Positions 1 through 9,390 of a stretch of 64,000 nucleotides of DNA are shown here, piece after piece. Source of the stretch: Polytrichum commune (Eukaryota; Streptophyta; Polytrichopsida; Polytrichales; Polytrichaceae); NCBI GenBank assembly GCA_950295325.1, contig OX485808.1:32325180-32389179 (forward strand), given 5' to 3'. Position 1 is the stretch's first letter. The number at the start of each line of letters is the position of its first letter. The notes under the pieces are model-generated. The model ran no database searches and was not told the DNA's origin. It saw nothing but the letters and a program-made list of their open reading frames with translations. Position numbers and translations under genes: made by a program.

Positions 1-20
1 TTGTAATGTTCGGTCCCTTT

Positions 21-632
21 TTAGGGTGGTGTGACTGTATTTTGTTTATTGTCTAGTTTTCTTTTGTTAAGTACAAGGGATGTTAAGTATTTAATGGCAT
101 TTTGGTGTATGTTTTTCATGAGAGTTTTGACGTTAGTTTTTGGTATTTTGAGGTCTGTTAGCCTTGTGATGGATTGTTCGTGTATGGCGCCTCTTACGCC
201 GGCTGTGATAGTTATGAGGGGGTTTGTTTTCCAGCCTTTGCTCCGTATAGCATTGATTAGTGGGTCGTATTTTGTATGTTTTTGTGTGATTGCTTGTTCC
301 GGGAATCTGTCATGGCAATATGTGAATTCAATAAATTGTATTGTGTGAGCGGGTGAGGGTATAAGGGGTGTTGAGGCTTGGTTTGGGGCTCCTAGTATAC
401 AAAGAATGTCTGGGCGTAGTCTTGCTTGGCATTGACACTGTGCTTGTGGGCACGTGCATTCTAGGAGCCATTCTGGGACCGTTTGTTGTTGGTTTGTGTT
501 ATTGAGGTTTCCTGCATTTGTTAATGTGTAGTATCTTGTGTGTTTGTTGGCTTGTAGTGTTTGAGTGATGAAGTGAACCGCGTTGTTGTGGCGGGCTATT
601 CTTAGGCCTTTTAGATAGGGATGTTCGCACAT
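21..632 (-). CDS. LINE A ORF2 C-terminal segment
   Basis: This 203-codon tail is in the same frame as the RT/RNase H segment. Between the TGA near 724 and the start here, the frame encodes a zinc-type pattern NCTLC...TWPHLLSMC (Cx2C, then H and C), spanning about 610-690. It is followed by CTCPQAQCQC and RPDILCILGAP, both also in copies B, C and D. Conservation in all four copies marks it as a genuine part of ORF2. Such C-terminal Cys/His motifs are common after RT in LINEs and are thought to bind nucleic acid. It ends near 21; the 3' UTR continues beyond the window. Confidence 0.75.
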   Translation of the reverse strand: MCEHPYLKGLRIARHNNAVHFITQTLQANKHTRYYTLTNAGNLNNTNQQQTVPEWLLECTCPQAQCQCQARLRPDILCILGAPNQASTPLIPSPAHTIQFIEFTYCHDRFPEQAITQKHTKYDPLINAIRSKGWKTNPLITITAGVRGAIHEQSITRLTDLKIPKTNVKTLMKNIHQNAIKYLTSLVLNKRKLDNKQNTVTPP

Positions 633-722
633 TGATAGTAGATGGGGCCATGTGTCTCTATCATTTCTGTAGCATAGTGTGCAATTGGGGTTTCGGAATT
701 TGAGGGGCCAAAAAATGTTTTT

Positions 723-3700
723 TCAGTGGTTACCCATATATTGGGCATATCTGAATTTCAGTGTTTGGGTGATTTGAGCGTCTGTTATTTTGGTGTTTTT
801 CCAAAAGTGGTTGGAGAGTTTTTGATTTATATGGTCGTTAGTTAACCATTTTTCTACATATGGGATTTTGTGTTGGGCATGTGTTTTTTCTCGGTTGATG
901 TGTTCTTTTAGTATGAATTTGTGAATATTTCTGATAGCTCCATCGTGGGTGGCGGTTGGGCAACTTGCTAGCCAGTAAGGTGTGGCATGTGCCAGGTGGA
1001 TGTGTGGGGTGTTGGTTGGTTTTTCTTGGAGGTTTCCTTCGTTGGCTAATATGTCCGTTTTTTCGTTTCCCACAATTCCTGTGTGGGCTCGTACTTTGTG
1101 AATGTGGATGGAGTGTGGAGTCCAATAGATTTGGTGTATTATGGCTGCTATGAGGAGTTTATCGGGGTGGTGATGTTGCGAGGTTGGGCGTTGTATATGG
1201 TTGTTAATTAAGTATATACTGTTAAGGCTATCTGTGAATATGTGTGTGTCCATTTGGGTAGTTTGTATGGTTTTGACCGCTATGAGTATGGCGTTGAGTT
1301 CTGCTTTGAGTATGTTTTGGTATCCCGGTAATCTCTCTGAAATTTGGATGTCTTGGTGGGGACTATATACACCGGAGCCGGCCGTGTTGCCTATTATTTG
1401 GTCTTCCGAGTTTTTTGATGGGGGGATGAATGACCCGTCAGTGTACATGCATTGTTGTGGTTGGTATTTAGGGGGGTGTTGGGTGTAGTATTTATTTGGT
1501 AAAGGCATTGGAGTGGTGGTTGTTGTTATGGGAGTATCTATTTTGGGAGCATTTTTCCATGTATTTGAGAATTTGATATGGTAGTTTGGTGTGGTGGGTT
1601 TGATGGGGTAGGTGTCAATGCGTGTGTTAGTGGTTAGTTTTAGTGCATGTGTGAGTGCCGGGGGGGGGGGGGGGGGGTTTAGGTTCGGTGCTAAGTGTGT
1701 TTGGCTATGTATACAAATTATTGAGACTAGCGATGGTTCTTCGTAGTGGTAGTATTTTGGCCATTCGGGTGTAGGGTTGTATTGTATTGTGTGTGGAGGG
1801 ATAGTGGCTAGTATGTGTATGTCTCCCTTTGTTGAGATTGGGAATTGTTGTGGCGTCCAATCATTATGGTTGATTACGAGGATAGTTATTGTGTCTATGT
1901 CTTCCTTAGCTGCCATACGGGCCCAATGGATGGCTTCTATCGTGGTGTTGTAGTCCGTGGGGTGTGCAAGGCCAATACCTTTCCATCTAGAAGATTGGGC
2001 ATGACCCAAGGAGCCAAAGATTTTATCTCGGTTGTGTGGGGAGTAAAATTGTGTGAGTTGGGTGGGGCACGTGAGGGGGGATGAATAGTATGAGTGTGTG
2101 ATGTTAAGTGATTCTATTAGTGTCTTGGTGATTGTTGGGTGTAGTGTATGGTGGAGGTTGCTTGGTAGTGTGTTTTTTGGTTTTTTCTTAGGAAGGATTG
2201 TGATGTATCTTTGTATAAGCCATAGTACTTCTGTTTCGAAATTTTGGGGTGGGGGTTGGATTTCATTAATTAAGTGAGTATGGTTGTTGTGTGAGAATTG
2301 ATCCCAAAGCCATTGTAGTCTTTCAATGATAAGGGTGGCCATGTAGTTGCATGTGGAGTCGTATATGTTGGCCTCCAAGGCTTGTATTTGGATGGTAGGT
2401 TGGGTCGTTTGTATATCTTTATTGGGGTTGCATTCGTGTATAGATAGTGTTAGATTGGCAATTCTTCGGGGTGGGTGTACATATTTGTTGTCTTTTGTTT
2501 GTTTGTGGTTGAGAAAGTTGGCGTATGTTTGTATATTTTGTTGTTTTGTTTGGGTGTGGTGGTATTGTGTTATGCGTAGTATGTTATGTTCAAGGAGGAT
2601 GTTATCCGGGTGAATTAGTTCTTCTTCTTTGCGCCATTGTTGGGAGATTCCTTGTGGTAGTTGCCATTGGCATAGGTACATTCGTTTTATGGCTTGTGCT
2701 CCCCATTTGTCTTTTCGGATGTTGGTTTTGTCATTGATTATTTTTTGGATGGGTTGCCCTAGTGTGGGTTGGGAGGTTATGGTGGGAGTGTTAGAAGCAT
2801 GAGGGTCTTGAGAGAGGGACGTGGGTATTGTGACGGTGGGAGTAGGGAATAATATTGTGGCTTGTTGGAGGACTTCTTTGATAAGTTTTGGGGCGTGTTT
2901 ATATTTGGCTTGGAATTCTTGGGGGGTGAGGATGGTTTTTGTGTCGGGGTTTTGGATTTGGGGTAGTGTGGTGATGCCGTATATGTAGAGTTTATTTAAA
3001 TATTTTTGGGTTTTGGTTATGGAATTTTCCGTGAGGTTGGCGTAGTTGAGATTAGTTGTCCAAGTTTGTTCTAATGGTGTCTTTCTGATGGGGAATGATC
3101 GTTTTGCGGAGGTGACATGTATTTCATATTCCCTTTCGAGGAGGAATAGCGTTCGAGCTATGGGCGATCTTATGCATGCTTGTTGCTTGAGTTTAGGTAG
3201 GTGGAGTGAGCCGCCATATTTGGCCGTCATATGTTTTGTAAGTCCTTGGTAGATGATACCTAATTGACCGGGATCGTTAAGGGCTTGTATTAATTGTTGG
3301 CCTATGCATCTTACATAATCCGGTAGTAGGGAGGTTGCATTGATTCCAAAGTTTTCGTGAGGGAGGTGAGTGAGGATATTGGCCGTGCTTTTGGGGATGT
3401 GACATATGTCTTTGGTTAACTTACTAATTATTTTGTCTAATTTTTTAATGTCAGGTTTGGAAAATGGGACTGCATAGTATGCGTATGCTATACGAGGTTT
3501 AATGACCGTGTTTAGGATTTTTATTTTTTGTATAAGGCTAGCTGGCGAGTTGGCTAACAATTGACTTTGTTGTTTGACTTTCTTTAATGTTGTTTCTTTT
3601 TGTAAATTCCATTTAAGTGATGGTATCAATTGTATGCCTAGGTAGGTGTAGGATTCATTTTGGGTGAGGATGGGAAAGTTTTGTGATTTGTACGTGATAT

Positions 3701-4136
3701 TTTGGGATTGGATGTAGGCTTTGAAGATATTAGGCTTGAGTTTAGATTTATTAGGGCATCCGGTGATGGCGCACTTTGAGAGGTTGAGATCCATGTAGGA
3801 CCATTCCGCATATTTTTGTAATTTGATGATTTGCGTTTGGATATTTTGTATGTTGTCCGTGAGGATGGCTAAGTCATCGGCGTAGGCAGTGGTGGTACAC
3901 GTGGAGTGGGAGGTATTGAAGTTGTATCCTACATCATCTTTCTCTAGCCATCTTAGGAGTGGTTCAAGAAAGATAATAAATAAATATGGACTAAGGGTGT
4001 CTCCTTGTATCGTCCTTCTACTTATTCGTATTGGGGGAGTTGTCCCGAAGTGGCTTCTCGCGAAGGAGGTGGAGGAGTTTTCATATATGTTGCCCATTAT
4101 TTCAACCGCGTCTAAGGGGTAGCCTAGGTCTTCCAT
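723..4136 (-). CDS. LINE A ORF2 reverse transcriptase and RNase H segment
   Basis: This is the largest open segment, 1,137 codons. RT motifs are QGDTLSPYLF (residues 44-53) and the catalytic YADD (85-88). The codons just upstream of the nominal start encode YIDFRNAFGSIDH, the first catalytic Asp of RT, so 4136 is an internal Met. RNase H lies near residues 895-1035 (about 1,030-1,450): YTDGS, LKAELNA, FTDSLNS and a final VGNEKTD give the D-E-D-D set. Between RT and RNase H are over 500 residues. They include a conserved block near residues 685-800 also found in copies B and C. Residues near plus 1,660-1,677 fall in an 18-base G run (Pro codons). The TGA at about 724 replaces an Arg codon of copy B. 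Confidence 0.85.
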   Translation of the reverse strand: MEDLGYPLDAVEIMGNIYENSSTSFARSHFGTTPPIRISRRTIQGDTLSPYLFIIFLEPLLRWLEKDDVGYNFNTSHSTCTTTAYADDLAILTDNIQNIQTQIIKLQKYAEWSYMDLNLSKCAITGCPNKSKLKPNIFKAYIQSQNITYKSQNFPILTQNESYTYLGIQLIPSLKWNLQKETTLKKVKQQSQLLANSPASLIQKIKILNTVIKPRIAYAYYAVPFSKPDIKKLDKIISKLTKDICHIPKSTANILTHLPHENFGINATSLLPDYVRCIGQQLIQALNDPGQLGIIYQGLTKHMTAKYGGSLHLPKLKQQACIRSPIARTLFLLEREYEIHVTSAKRSFPIRKTPLEQTWTTNLNYANLTENSITKTQKYLNKLYIYGITTLPQIQNPDTKTILTPQEFQAKYKHAPKLIKEVLQQATILFPTPTVTIPTSLSQDPHASNTPTITSQPTLGQPIQKIINDKTNIRKDKWGAQAIKRMYLCQWQLPQGISQQWRKEEELIHPDNILLEHNILRITQYHHTQTKQQNIQTYANFLNHKQTKDNKYVHPPRRIANLTLSIHECNPNKDIQTTQPTIQIQALEANIYDSTCNYMATLIIERLQWLWDQFSHNNHTHLINEIQPPPQNFETEVLWLIQRYITILPKKKPKNTLPSNLHHTLHPTITKTLIESLNITHSYYSSPLTCPTQLTQFYSPHNRDKIFGSLGHAQSSRWKGIGLAHPTDYNTTIEAIHWARMAAKEDIDTITILVINHNDWTPQQFPISTKGDIHILATIPPHTIQYNPTPEWPKYYHYEEPSLVSIICIHSQTHLAPNLNPPPPPPALTHALKLTTNTRIDTYPIKPTTPNYHIKFSNTWKNAPKIDTPITTTTTPMPLPNKYYTQHPPKYQPQQCMYTDGSFIPPSKNSEDQIIGNTAGSGVYSPHQDIQISERLPGYQNILKAELNAILIAVKTIQTTQMDTHIFTDSLNSIYLINNHIQRPTSQHHHPDKLLIAAIIHQIYWTPHSIHIHKVRAHTGIVGNEKTDILANEGNLQEKPTNTPHIHLAHATPYWLASCPTATHDGAIRNIHKFILKEHINREKTHAQHKIPYVEKWLTNDHINQKLSNHFWKNTKITDAQITQTLKFRYAQYMGNH

Positions 4137-4691
4137 TAGGGCGAGGAGGCGGGCGTGGTCTATGGATCCAAATGCGTTTCGGAAATCAATGTAGGTTAAG
4201 TATATGTCTTGTGTGGTAAGTTTGGCATCTTCTAGGGCCGCTATGATGGTTTGAATTTGGCGTGATGTATTTCGTTGTGGTCTAAAACCTTCTTGGCTGA
4301 AGTGGAGTAATCTATGTTGCTCTCCATAGTTCGTTAGTAATGTGGTTAGTGTGCTTCTGTATAGTTTATAAATCGTGTTGGCTAATGCTATTGGTCTATA
4401 GTTGGTTAGGTGGGTCGGGTCGTCTTTTTTGTGCAGTAATATTATTTTACTGTGTTTCCAGTGGTGCGGGATTGTCCTTTGTTTGTAACAGTGGGTAAAG
4501 AAGAGGAAAATGAGATCGTGTCATTGCGGTGGGAGCGCTTTGAGTATGTCATTAGGGATGTTATCTAGGCCGGGGGTTTTTCCTCTTGTTAATCGTTTGA
4601 TGCAGCAATCGTATATTTCTCTAGTAAATTGGTGGGTTATGTGTGCATTTAGGGGGCCTCTCTTATCTAGGATGAAGCCTTGTTGTGAGTG

Positions 4692-5269
4692 TCATGGATA
4701 TTTGCGGACTGTGCATGTGTTTGGGTGGTCCGTGACGTCATCACATAAGGGGGTTTGTCTTTGAAATGATTGTTGTTGTGTTTGGTATATTTCTTGGGCT
4801 ATGTCTTGGGGATTAACAAGGATTTGTCCGTGTATATTTTGGAGGCAATCTAGGGAGTTGTTGGTTGTCGGGTTAAATATCTTTTTGTGGATGGTTTTGG
4901 GCTTGTTATTAAGTAGGGCTCTATATTTTGTAATGGCTATTTTACAGTTGGTAGATGTTTGTTTAGTGATAATTTTGTGGGCTTCGTTCTTGGCATTTTT
5001 ACCGATTTTGGCGAGTTCTTCTACCCAAGTATGTAAGTCCGCGGGGTTGGTAGGTAAGGGTGGGATATTAGGTGTTTGGATTAATTGGAGGGATATGATG
5101 TCGGGTTCGTTGTGAAGGTGAGTGAGGGGTATTGACATGTGGCTCTTATGGCTTTACGAATTGTATGGTGTACTTTTAGTAGCCGTTTCCATTTCTTTTG
5201 TTGTGTTCTAGGAAGGAAACCTCCTTGGTTTTTGACTCTATTAGGTAGAGGCGGGGTAGGTTTTGTCAT
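4692..5269 (-). CDS. LINE A ORF2 endonuclease-RT linker fragments
   Basis: Two overlapping open pieces in different frames (5081-5269 and 4692-5138) join the endonuclease to the reverse transcriptase. The first carries a basic stretch (KKWKRLLK) and the second an AxKIGKNAKNEAH-type helical stretch. This is typical of the poorly conserved region before RT. A one-base shift near 5150 separates them and an in-frame TGA near 4693 ends the second. Beyond that stop, the frame continues with RT motifs (GKTPGLDNIPNDILKA, then NYRPIALA, then GFRPQRNT) across one more TGA near 4522, down to 4136. No independent function is suggested. Confidence 0.6.
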
Positions 5270-5279
5270 ACAAGTGTGT

Positions 5280-6521
5280 TCAATACATTGGCTTAGGGAG
5301 TTGATGATTGCTTGAAGTGTAGTTTGTGCGTTCTCCCATCGTGTGTGTGAGGTGGTCCTGTTGGAGAATTTTTGTGAGGTCTTCTATTGCTAAGTTTTGT
5401 TTTTCTAGGAATGTGATTTGTAGGGTTTGGAGGCTTTTGGGGGGTATGAGATATGTGATACGGGGTTGGTTTGTGGGTATATTTTGGTCTTTGATGATTA
5501 TGCTATTTGGGTTTAGTTGGAGTTGGACCGGGTAGTGGTCCGAGTTTTGGTTGAGGTTAGTTATTGTGTGGCTTATGAGGTTCGGAGTGTGGGAAGTGTT
5601 AGTGTAAAAACCGTCTATGTGACTTGTAGATGTGTAGTTGTGGCCTCCTTGTCTTGTGAGTGGTTTTGGATTAGGAACCACATTGAGGTTATTGGTTTGT
5701 GTGAAGCGGGCCCATTCTTGGTCGTTGTGGTTGGGTGGTGTAGGGATGCCGTTATATATTCTACCTTTGAGTAAGATATCTCGATTGAAGTCTCCTCTCA
5801 ATATTGTTTGGTGGTTAGCGTGTTGGGTCATGAGGGTAAGGATTTTATTTTGAATGTCCGGTATAAGGTGTATGTCTTGTGGATGTGTTGGCATATACAT
5901 ATTTAGTAGGAGTATTGGTGTTAAGGATTTGTTGTTGATTAGGATGGCTTGGAGGTATGGTGATATGTGACTCGGGGTTGGGATTTTGGTGATGTTTTCG
6001 TTTGTATATATTGATTTGGGTATCATGGTAAGTATGCCTCCTCTTGTTTGTGTGGGCCCGGAGTATCTATTATGCCTTTGTGTCATGTTGTTGGAATTGT
6101 TGTATATTAGTTTGTAGTTTTGTAGTTGGCGGTCTATGTATGATGTGGATTTTGTTTTTGGGATTTTGGTTTCTTGGATAAGGATGATGTGAGGGTCTGG
6201 GTGTAATTTTCTTGTGAGCTCTTGGATACCGGATAGGCTAGTGCTAATGCATCCGGTATTCCAGGTGATTATGTTTAAGGTTTGAGTTTGAGGGTTGTTT
6301 GGTCTTGTGTCTCTAGGTGGTGTGTGTTGGTGGTTTGTTGGTCGTGTGGTAGGGTGGTGTCCTATTATAGGTTGAGTGCATTTGGTTAGTTCTTGTAATA
6401 TTTTTGTTGGGAAGTGAGGTAGTTCTATCCTTAGACTATTTAGAGTTATAGGTATTCCTCTGGCTATTTTGTCATTAATGTTGGAATATGCTTGTGTTAT
6501 GGTTGTTGTGGTTGTGTACAT
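5280..6521 (-). CDS. LINE A ORF2 AP-like endonuclease (EEP) segment
   Basis: This 413-codon segment encodes an exonuclease-endonuclease-phosphatase fold, the nuclease that nicks target DNA to prime reverse transcription. Visible motifs in order are NIITWNTGC (Asn site), ILIQETKI (catalytic Glu), RGDFN (Asp/Asn), SHIDGFY and SDHYPV (the C-terminal Asp-His pair). All catalytic motifs are present. The ATG at 6521 is probably internal, because coding continues upstream in a neighbouring frame toward the 2A motif. It ends early at about 5280, after a frameshift in a GT dinucleotide run near 5345; the correct continuation runs in the next frame through 5269. Minus-strand codons are strongly A- and C-rich, like the rest of the element. 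Confidence 0.85.
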   Translation of the reverse strand: MYTTTTTITQAYSNINDKIARGIPITLNSLRIELPHFPTKILQELTKCTQPIIGHHPTTRPTNHQHTPPRDTRPNNPQTQTLNIITWNTGCISTSLSGIQELTRKLHPDPHIILIQETKIPKTKSTSYIDRQLQNYKLIYNNSNNMTQRHNRYSGPTQTRGGILTMIPKSIYTNENITKIPTPSHISPYLQAILINNKSLTPILLLNMYMPTHPQDIHLIPDIQNKILTLMTQHANHQTILRGDFNRDILLKGRIYNGIPTPPNHNDQEWARFTQTNNLNVVPNPKPLTRQGGHNYTSTSHIDGFYTNTSHTPNLISHTITNLNQNSDHYPVQLQLNPNSIIIKDQNIPTNQPRITYLIPPKSLQTLQITFLEKQNLAIEDLTKILQQDHLTHTMGERTNYTSSNHQLPKPMY

Positions 6522-6738
6522 GAGGGGTAGTTATTTATGTGTGTTGGTGTTGAGTATGTGTCTATGGGGAGTGCTTGAAGTCTCCTTAGGATGGTTAGGT
6601 ATCTTGGGTCTAGTTTTGTGGATATTAGTTGATTACAAACTTGTGGTAGTGGGCTATATACTATTATAAGTGCATATCGTATGTGGTGTGTTGGATATTG
6701 TGAGAGGAGTAGACTATGTGTTCGTAAGTGTGTTAGTG

Positions 6739-7887
6739 CTAGATTTTGGGGATTAGTGGTGGTGTGTGAAAGAGAGGTTCGAATAGTTTTTCTAAGTGTG
6801 TGTATTGAGGTTTGAGTGTTAATGTGTCGGGTAGGAAGTATTGTTTTTGTCTTTTTATATATGCTTGGGGAAGGTTCTTGAGTATGTTGTATATTGGTCC
6901 CGGGTTAAGTTGGATGTCTCCACTTAGAAGGATGAGTGTAGAGTTATTCCATGTGTAGTATTGTATGGGTTTGTTTTTAGGGGTTTTGAGGTGTAGGTGT
7001 GTTATGTAGCAAATGTTACCTATTTTGTCTACATTGTTGATTATTATGTGTGGGGTGGGAAATTTGTTAGGGGGTGTGTATTGTGGGGTGGTGATTGTAT
7101 GGTTATTTAGTGCGTGGTTATAGTGGGGGACGGTGTTGGTAGCTTTGTGGATTGTGTGCATTATATTTTGTGTGTGTATTGTGGAGTGTATTGTGTTGTG
7201 GGGTATTGGTGATTTAGTGTGTATGTGTGTTGTTGGGAGAAGGAGAATAATTGTGAGGATACATATATATCTAGTGGCGGGTATCTTTTTGTGCATGTTT
7301 ATGTATGAGGCGATTTTTCCTAACAAAGTTGTGGTCTTTTGATTATATGGGAGTGAAGCGGTACAACCTATGAGAGGGAGGAGCCATTTGTGATATCCTA
7401 GGATACAACTATTCATTATATGTGTGAGGTTAAGTGCCATTAGTTTCCTTAGGTGGTGTTGGTTTATTATTGATTCGTTATGAGATTTTTCTTGTGTTTG
7501 GGGAGCGTATTTAGCATGGTATGGAGGTTGTAGTTGGTTAGGGGTAAGGAGGAGACTTAGCCATAGTGTGAAGGTAAGGCTAAGTGTGTTAAATTTATTT
7601 GGGTGGTATAGTATTTGTAGGTATTGGAGTGTTGGTGTATTATGGTATTGGGCTTTTATGGATTTATGGAGATGTTTTTGATAGTGGACATAATGGTTGT
7701 ATTGGGTGGGCCCGTATAATAACCAAGTTGTGAATTTAAGGCTAAGTGTTATTGAGTTTCTTAGGTGATAGTATGTGTGTAGTTGTAGTTTTATATATGT
7801 GTTGTGTAGTTTTCTTTGGAGATGAATGAAGAGGCTTGATTGTTGGTAGATGTTTTGAGTGTCTTTGGAGATAATGTGTGATAACAA
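6739..7887 (-). CDS. LINE A ORF2 N-terminal segment with 2A-like motif
   Basis: This 382-codon open segment opens at a TTG, not an ATG, so the true start is unclear. The product is rich in H, T, N, I and P. A hydrophobic stretch sits at residues about 207-218. Residues 323-331 read GDIQLNPGP, preceded by LILLS, which is the layout of a 2A-like translational recoding peptide. The 51 residues after the motif have no recognised domain and end at a TAG. Coding continues in the adjacent frame toward the endonuclease, so the stop looks secondary. No family was recognised for the region before the motif. It is not the RRM-bearing ORF1, which lies further upstream. Confidence 0.6.
   Translation of the reverse strand: MLSHIISKDTQNIYQQSSLFIHLQRKLHNTYIKLQLHTYYHLRNSITLSLKFTTWLLYGPTQYNHYVHYQKHLHKSIKAQYHNTPTLQYLQILYHPNKFNTLSLTFTLWLSLLLTPNQLQPPYHAKYAPQTQEKSHNESIINQHHLRKLMALNLTHIMNSCILGYHKWLLPLIGCTASLPYNQKTTTLLGKIASYINMHKKIPATRYICILTIILLLPTTHIHTKSPIPHNTIHSTIHTQNIMHTIHKATNTVPHYNHALNNHTITTPQYTPPNKFPTPHIIINNVDKIGNICYITHLHLKTPKNKPIQYYTWNNSTLILLSGDIQLNPGPIYNILKNLPQAYIKRQKQYFLPDTLTLKPQYTHLEKLFEPLFHTPPLIPKI
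6895..6921 (-). other. 2A-like peptide coding motif GDIQLNPGP
   Basis: The minus-strand codons GGA GAC ATC CAA CTT AAC CCG GGA CCA encode the motif. The established 2A consensus is D-V/I-E-x-N-P-G-P, in which the ribosome skips the final Gly-Pro bond. Here the Glu is Gln; every other consensus position is kept. The preceding hydrophobic LILLS also matches the usual upstream context. 2A-like sequences are known in trypanosome and sea-urchin non-LTR retrotransposons. Activity is inferred. Confidence 0.7.
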
Positions 7888-8104
7888 AAGGATGAGTGCA
7901 AGCTCTTTATTATAAAGATATAAGAAAATATAACATATGACATATACGATCTATTTGAGGTAGCCTATGGGTTGTCTATCCATGGAATGTGGGAGGTCCT
8001 TGGTGGTTCATTTGTGGATTTCCGTGGAAGCCCGGGGGGGCTTGGAGTGGGAGCGGTGGTGCGGTCTTGTTGAGGCCTTGAGGTATGGGAGGTGGAATAT
8101 TCCT

Positions 8105-9390
8105 TTAGAAGAGCTCCGGGGCGGCGGCGGCGGATAGTCCGTTGACTAATCCTTGTATTCGGATGTTCGATTGTTGGAACTCGTGCGCTATCGTCCCAAG
8201 GAGCGATTGAAGGTGAGTTGTGTGATGGACGATAGTTGCCACCGTTGTTTCGAGTCGTTGATCCGTATGTGTGTTGATGGTGGTGGTGAGGGTGGTGAGG
8301 GTGCCAAATTTCTCTTCGAGTTTATCCTCGAACTCTTTCATGGTTTTAGAGAGATACCTTTCGGTAACTAATGGGTTGGGGTTGGCCGCGTTGGTCATTG
8401 CTTGGATTTTATCCGCGATGGCCTCTCGTGTGGGTACGTGGGCAAGTCGGATTGCCGTGTCGTTGGGAAGCGCGCCGTCGATACTTCCGCGGTGTAGGAT
8501 GAAGTCGACACGCCTTCCTAGTATGGATGTAGACTTGTGTAGCCACTCCGTGTAGACCGCGGCGTTTAGGCAATGGATGTGGCACCATCCCGCTTGCTTA
8601 TCGGTATGTGGGTGATTGTTGGCACCATAGTTGATGCCGACGATGTTGTCCGCCCCAAAGACTTGTTTAATGGCACGCGTGATAGCGGTTTGAGTCTCCC
8701 TTTGTGGTAAGTTGTTGGCGACCAACGTTGTGCTAATTCTAAGCTCCGATGGGTGGCTAGCTCCTCTATCCCAGGTGAGACTCACTTGCAATTTCTCATG
8801 ATTAAAGGTGATTCCTTCCTTTAACACTAGGTCACGTGCCTCCTCCGTAGTTAGGGTAAGAAAAGCGAAATTCTTCTTGAGCTCCGGCTTGGCGAGTCCC
8901 ATGAACTCGTGTTGTTTGCCGGTGTAGTAGTTCTCCCGGACAATGGCCTCAAAGATGTCAAAAGCGTGCTCGTGTCGTAATGAGTCACATTTGAGGTGAA
9001 GTTGGAGATTACGAGCCTTGGTGGCAAGTTCGTAACTTTTTTCTACTTTACCGATGACCCGCTCCCCGTCCTCCATTGTCATTACAAATGCGCGGTTTCC
9101 TTGGAGAAGTGCAATCCCATCTTGTTGTGGTTGTTGTAAATGGAGCTTAATGAATCCCGCCCAATGCTTGGTGACGGCGTTGAGGCTTATGTCAAGCGGG
9201 TTAGCGTACATTGTACCTAGGGAGATATTCATTGTGCGAAGGCGCTCTAGGCAAGCTACACGTGCATCGTGTCTAGCTATACCTTTAAAACCATGATAAA
9301 AGCGGATAGTGACTTGAAAGCCCTCCGATAAACCGGTGGTGGGGTCTACCTTTTCGAATCTTGAGAGTTGAGTAAGTGGAGATGATTACC
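8105..9390 (-). pseudogene. LINE A ORF1 C-terminal half, RRM-like
   Basis: The 375-codon open segment from the ATG at 9232 to 8105 is preceded in the same frame by about 45 further sense codons, back to a TAA near 9386. It probably continues the 9346-10254 segment after a frameshift. An RRM-like unit spans about residues 165-245: TTLVANNLP as RNP2, QAGWCHIHC as RNP1. A second possible unit sits around 118-156 (NFAFLTLTTEEARDLV). The C-terminus (about 290-360) is charged then Thr-rich and could form a coiled coil. Plant LINE ORF1 proteins with RRM folds are known and act as RNA-binding chaperones. No CCHC knuckle is visible. Base composition is clearly more GC-rich than ORF2. Confidence 0.6.

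Larger units (their letters stand above)
21..7960 (-). pseudogene. LINE copy A ORF2, one ancestral ORF now interrupted
   Basis: Five open segments fit one original frame order. Three segments (5280-6521, 723-4136, 21-632) share one minus-strand frame. The N-terminal segment (6739-7887) continues through a neighbouring frame across about 6765-6522, where I can read open codons, before rejoining the endonuclease frame. A slip in a short GT run near 5345 and a compensating one near 5150 explain the linker segment. In-frame TGA stops lie near 4693, 4522 and 724; the last is a sense AGA codon in copy B. No ATG starts the frame after the preceding stop near 7960; the first in-frame ATG is about 149 codons into the N-terminal segment. 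The ancestral product would be about 2,600 residues before any 2A separation. Confidence 0.75.
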
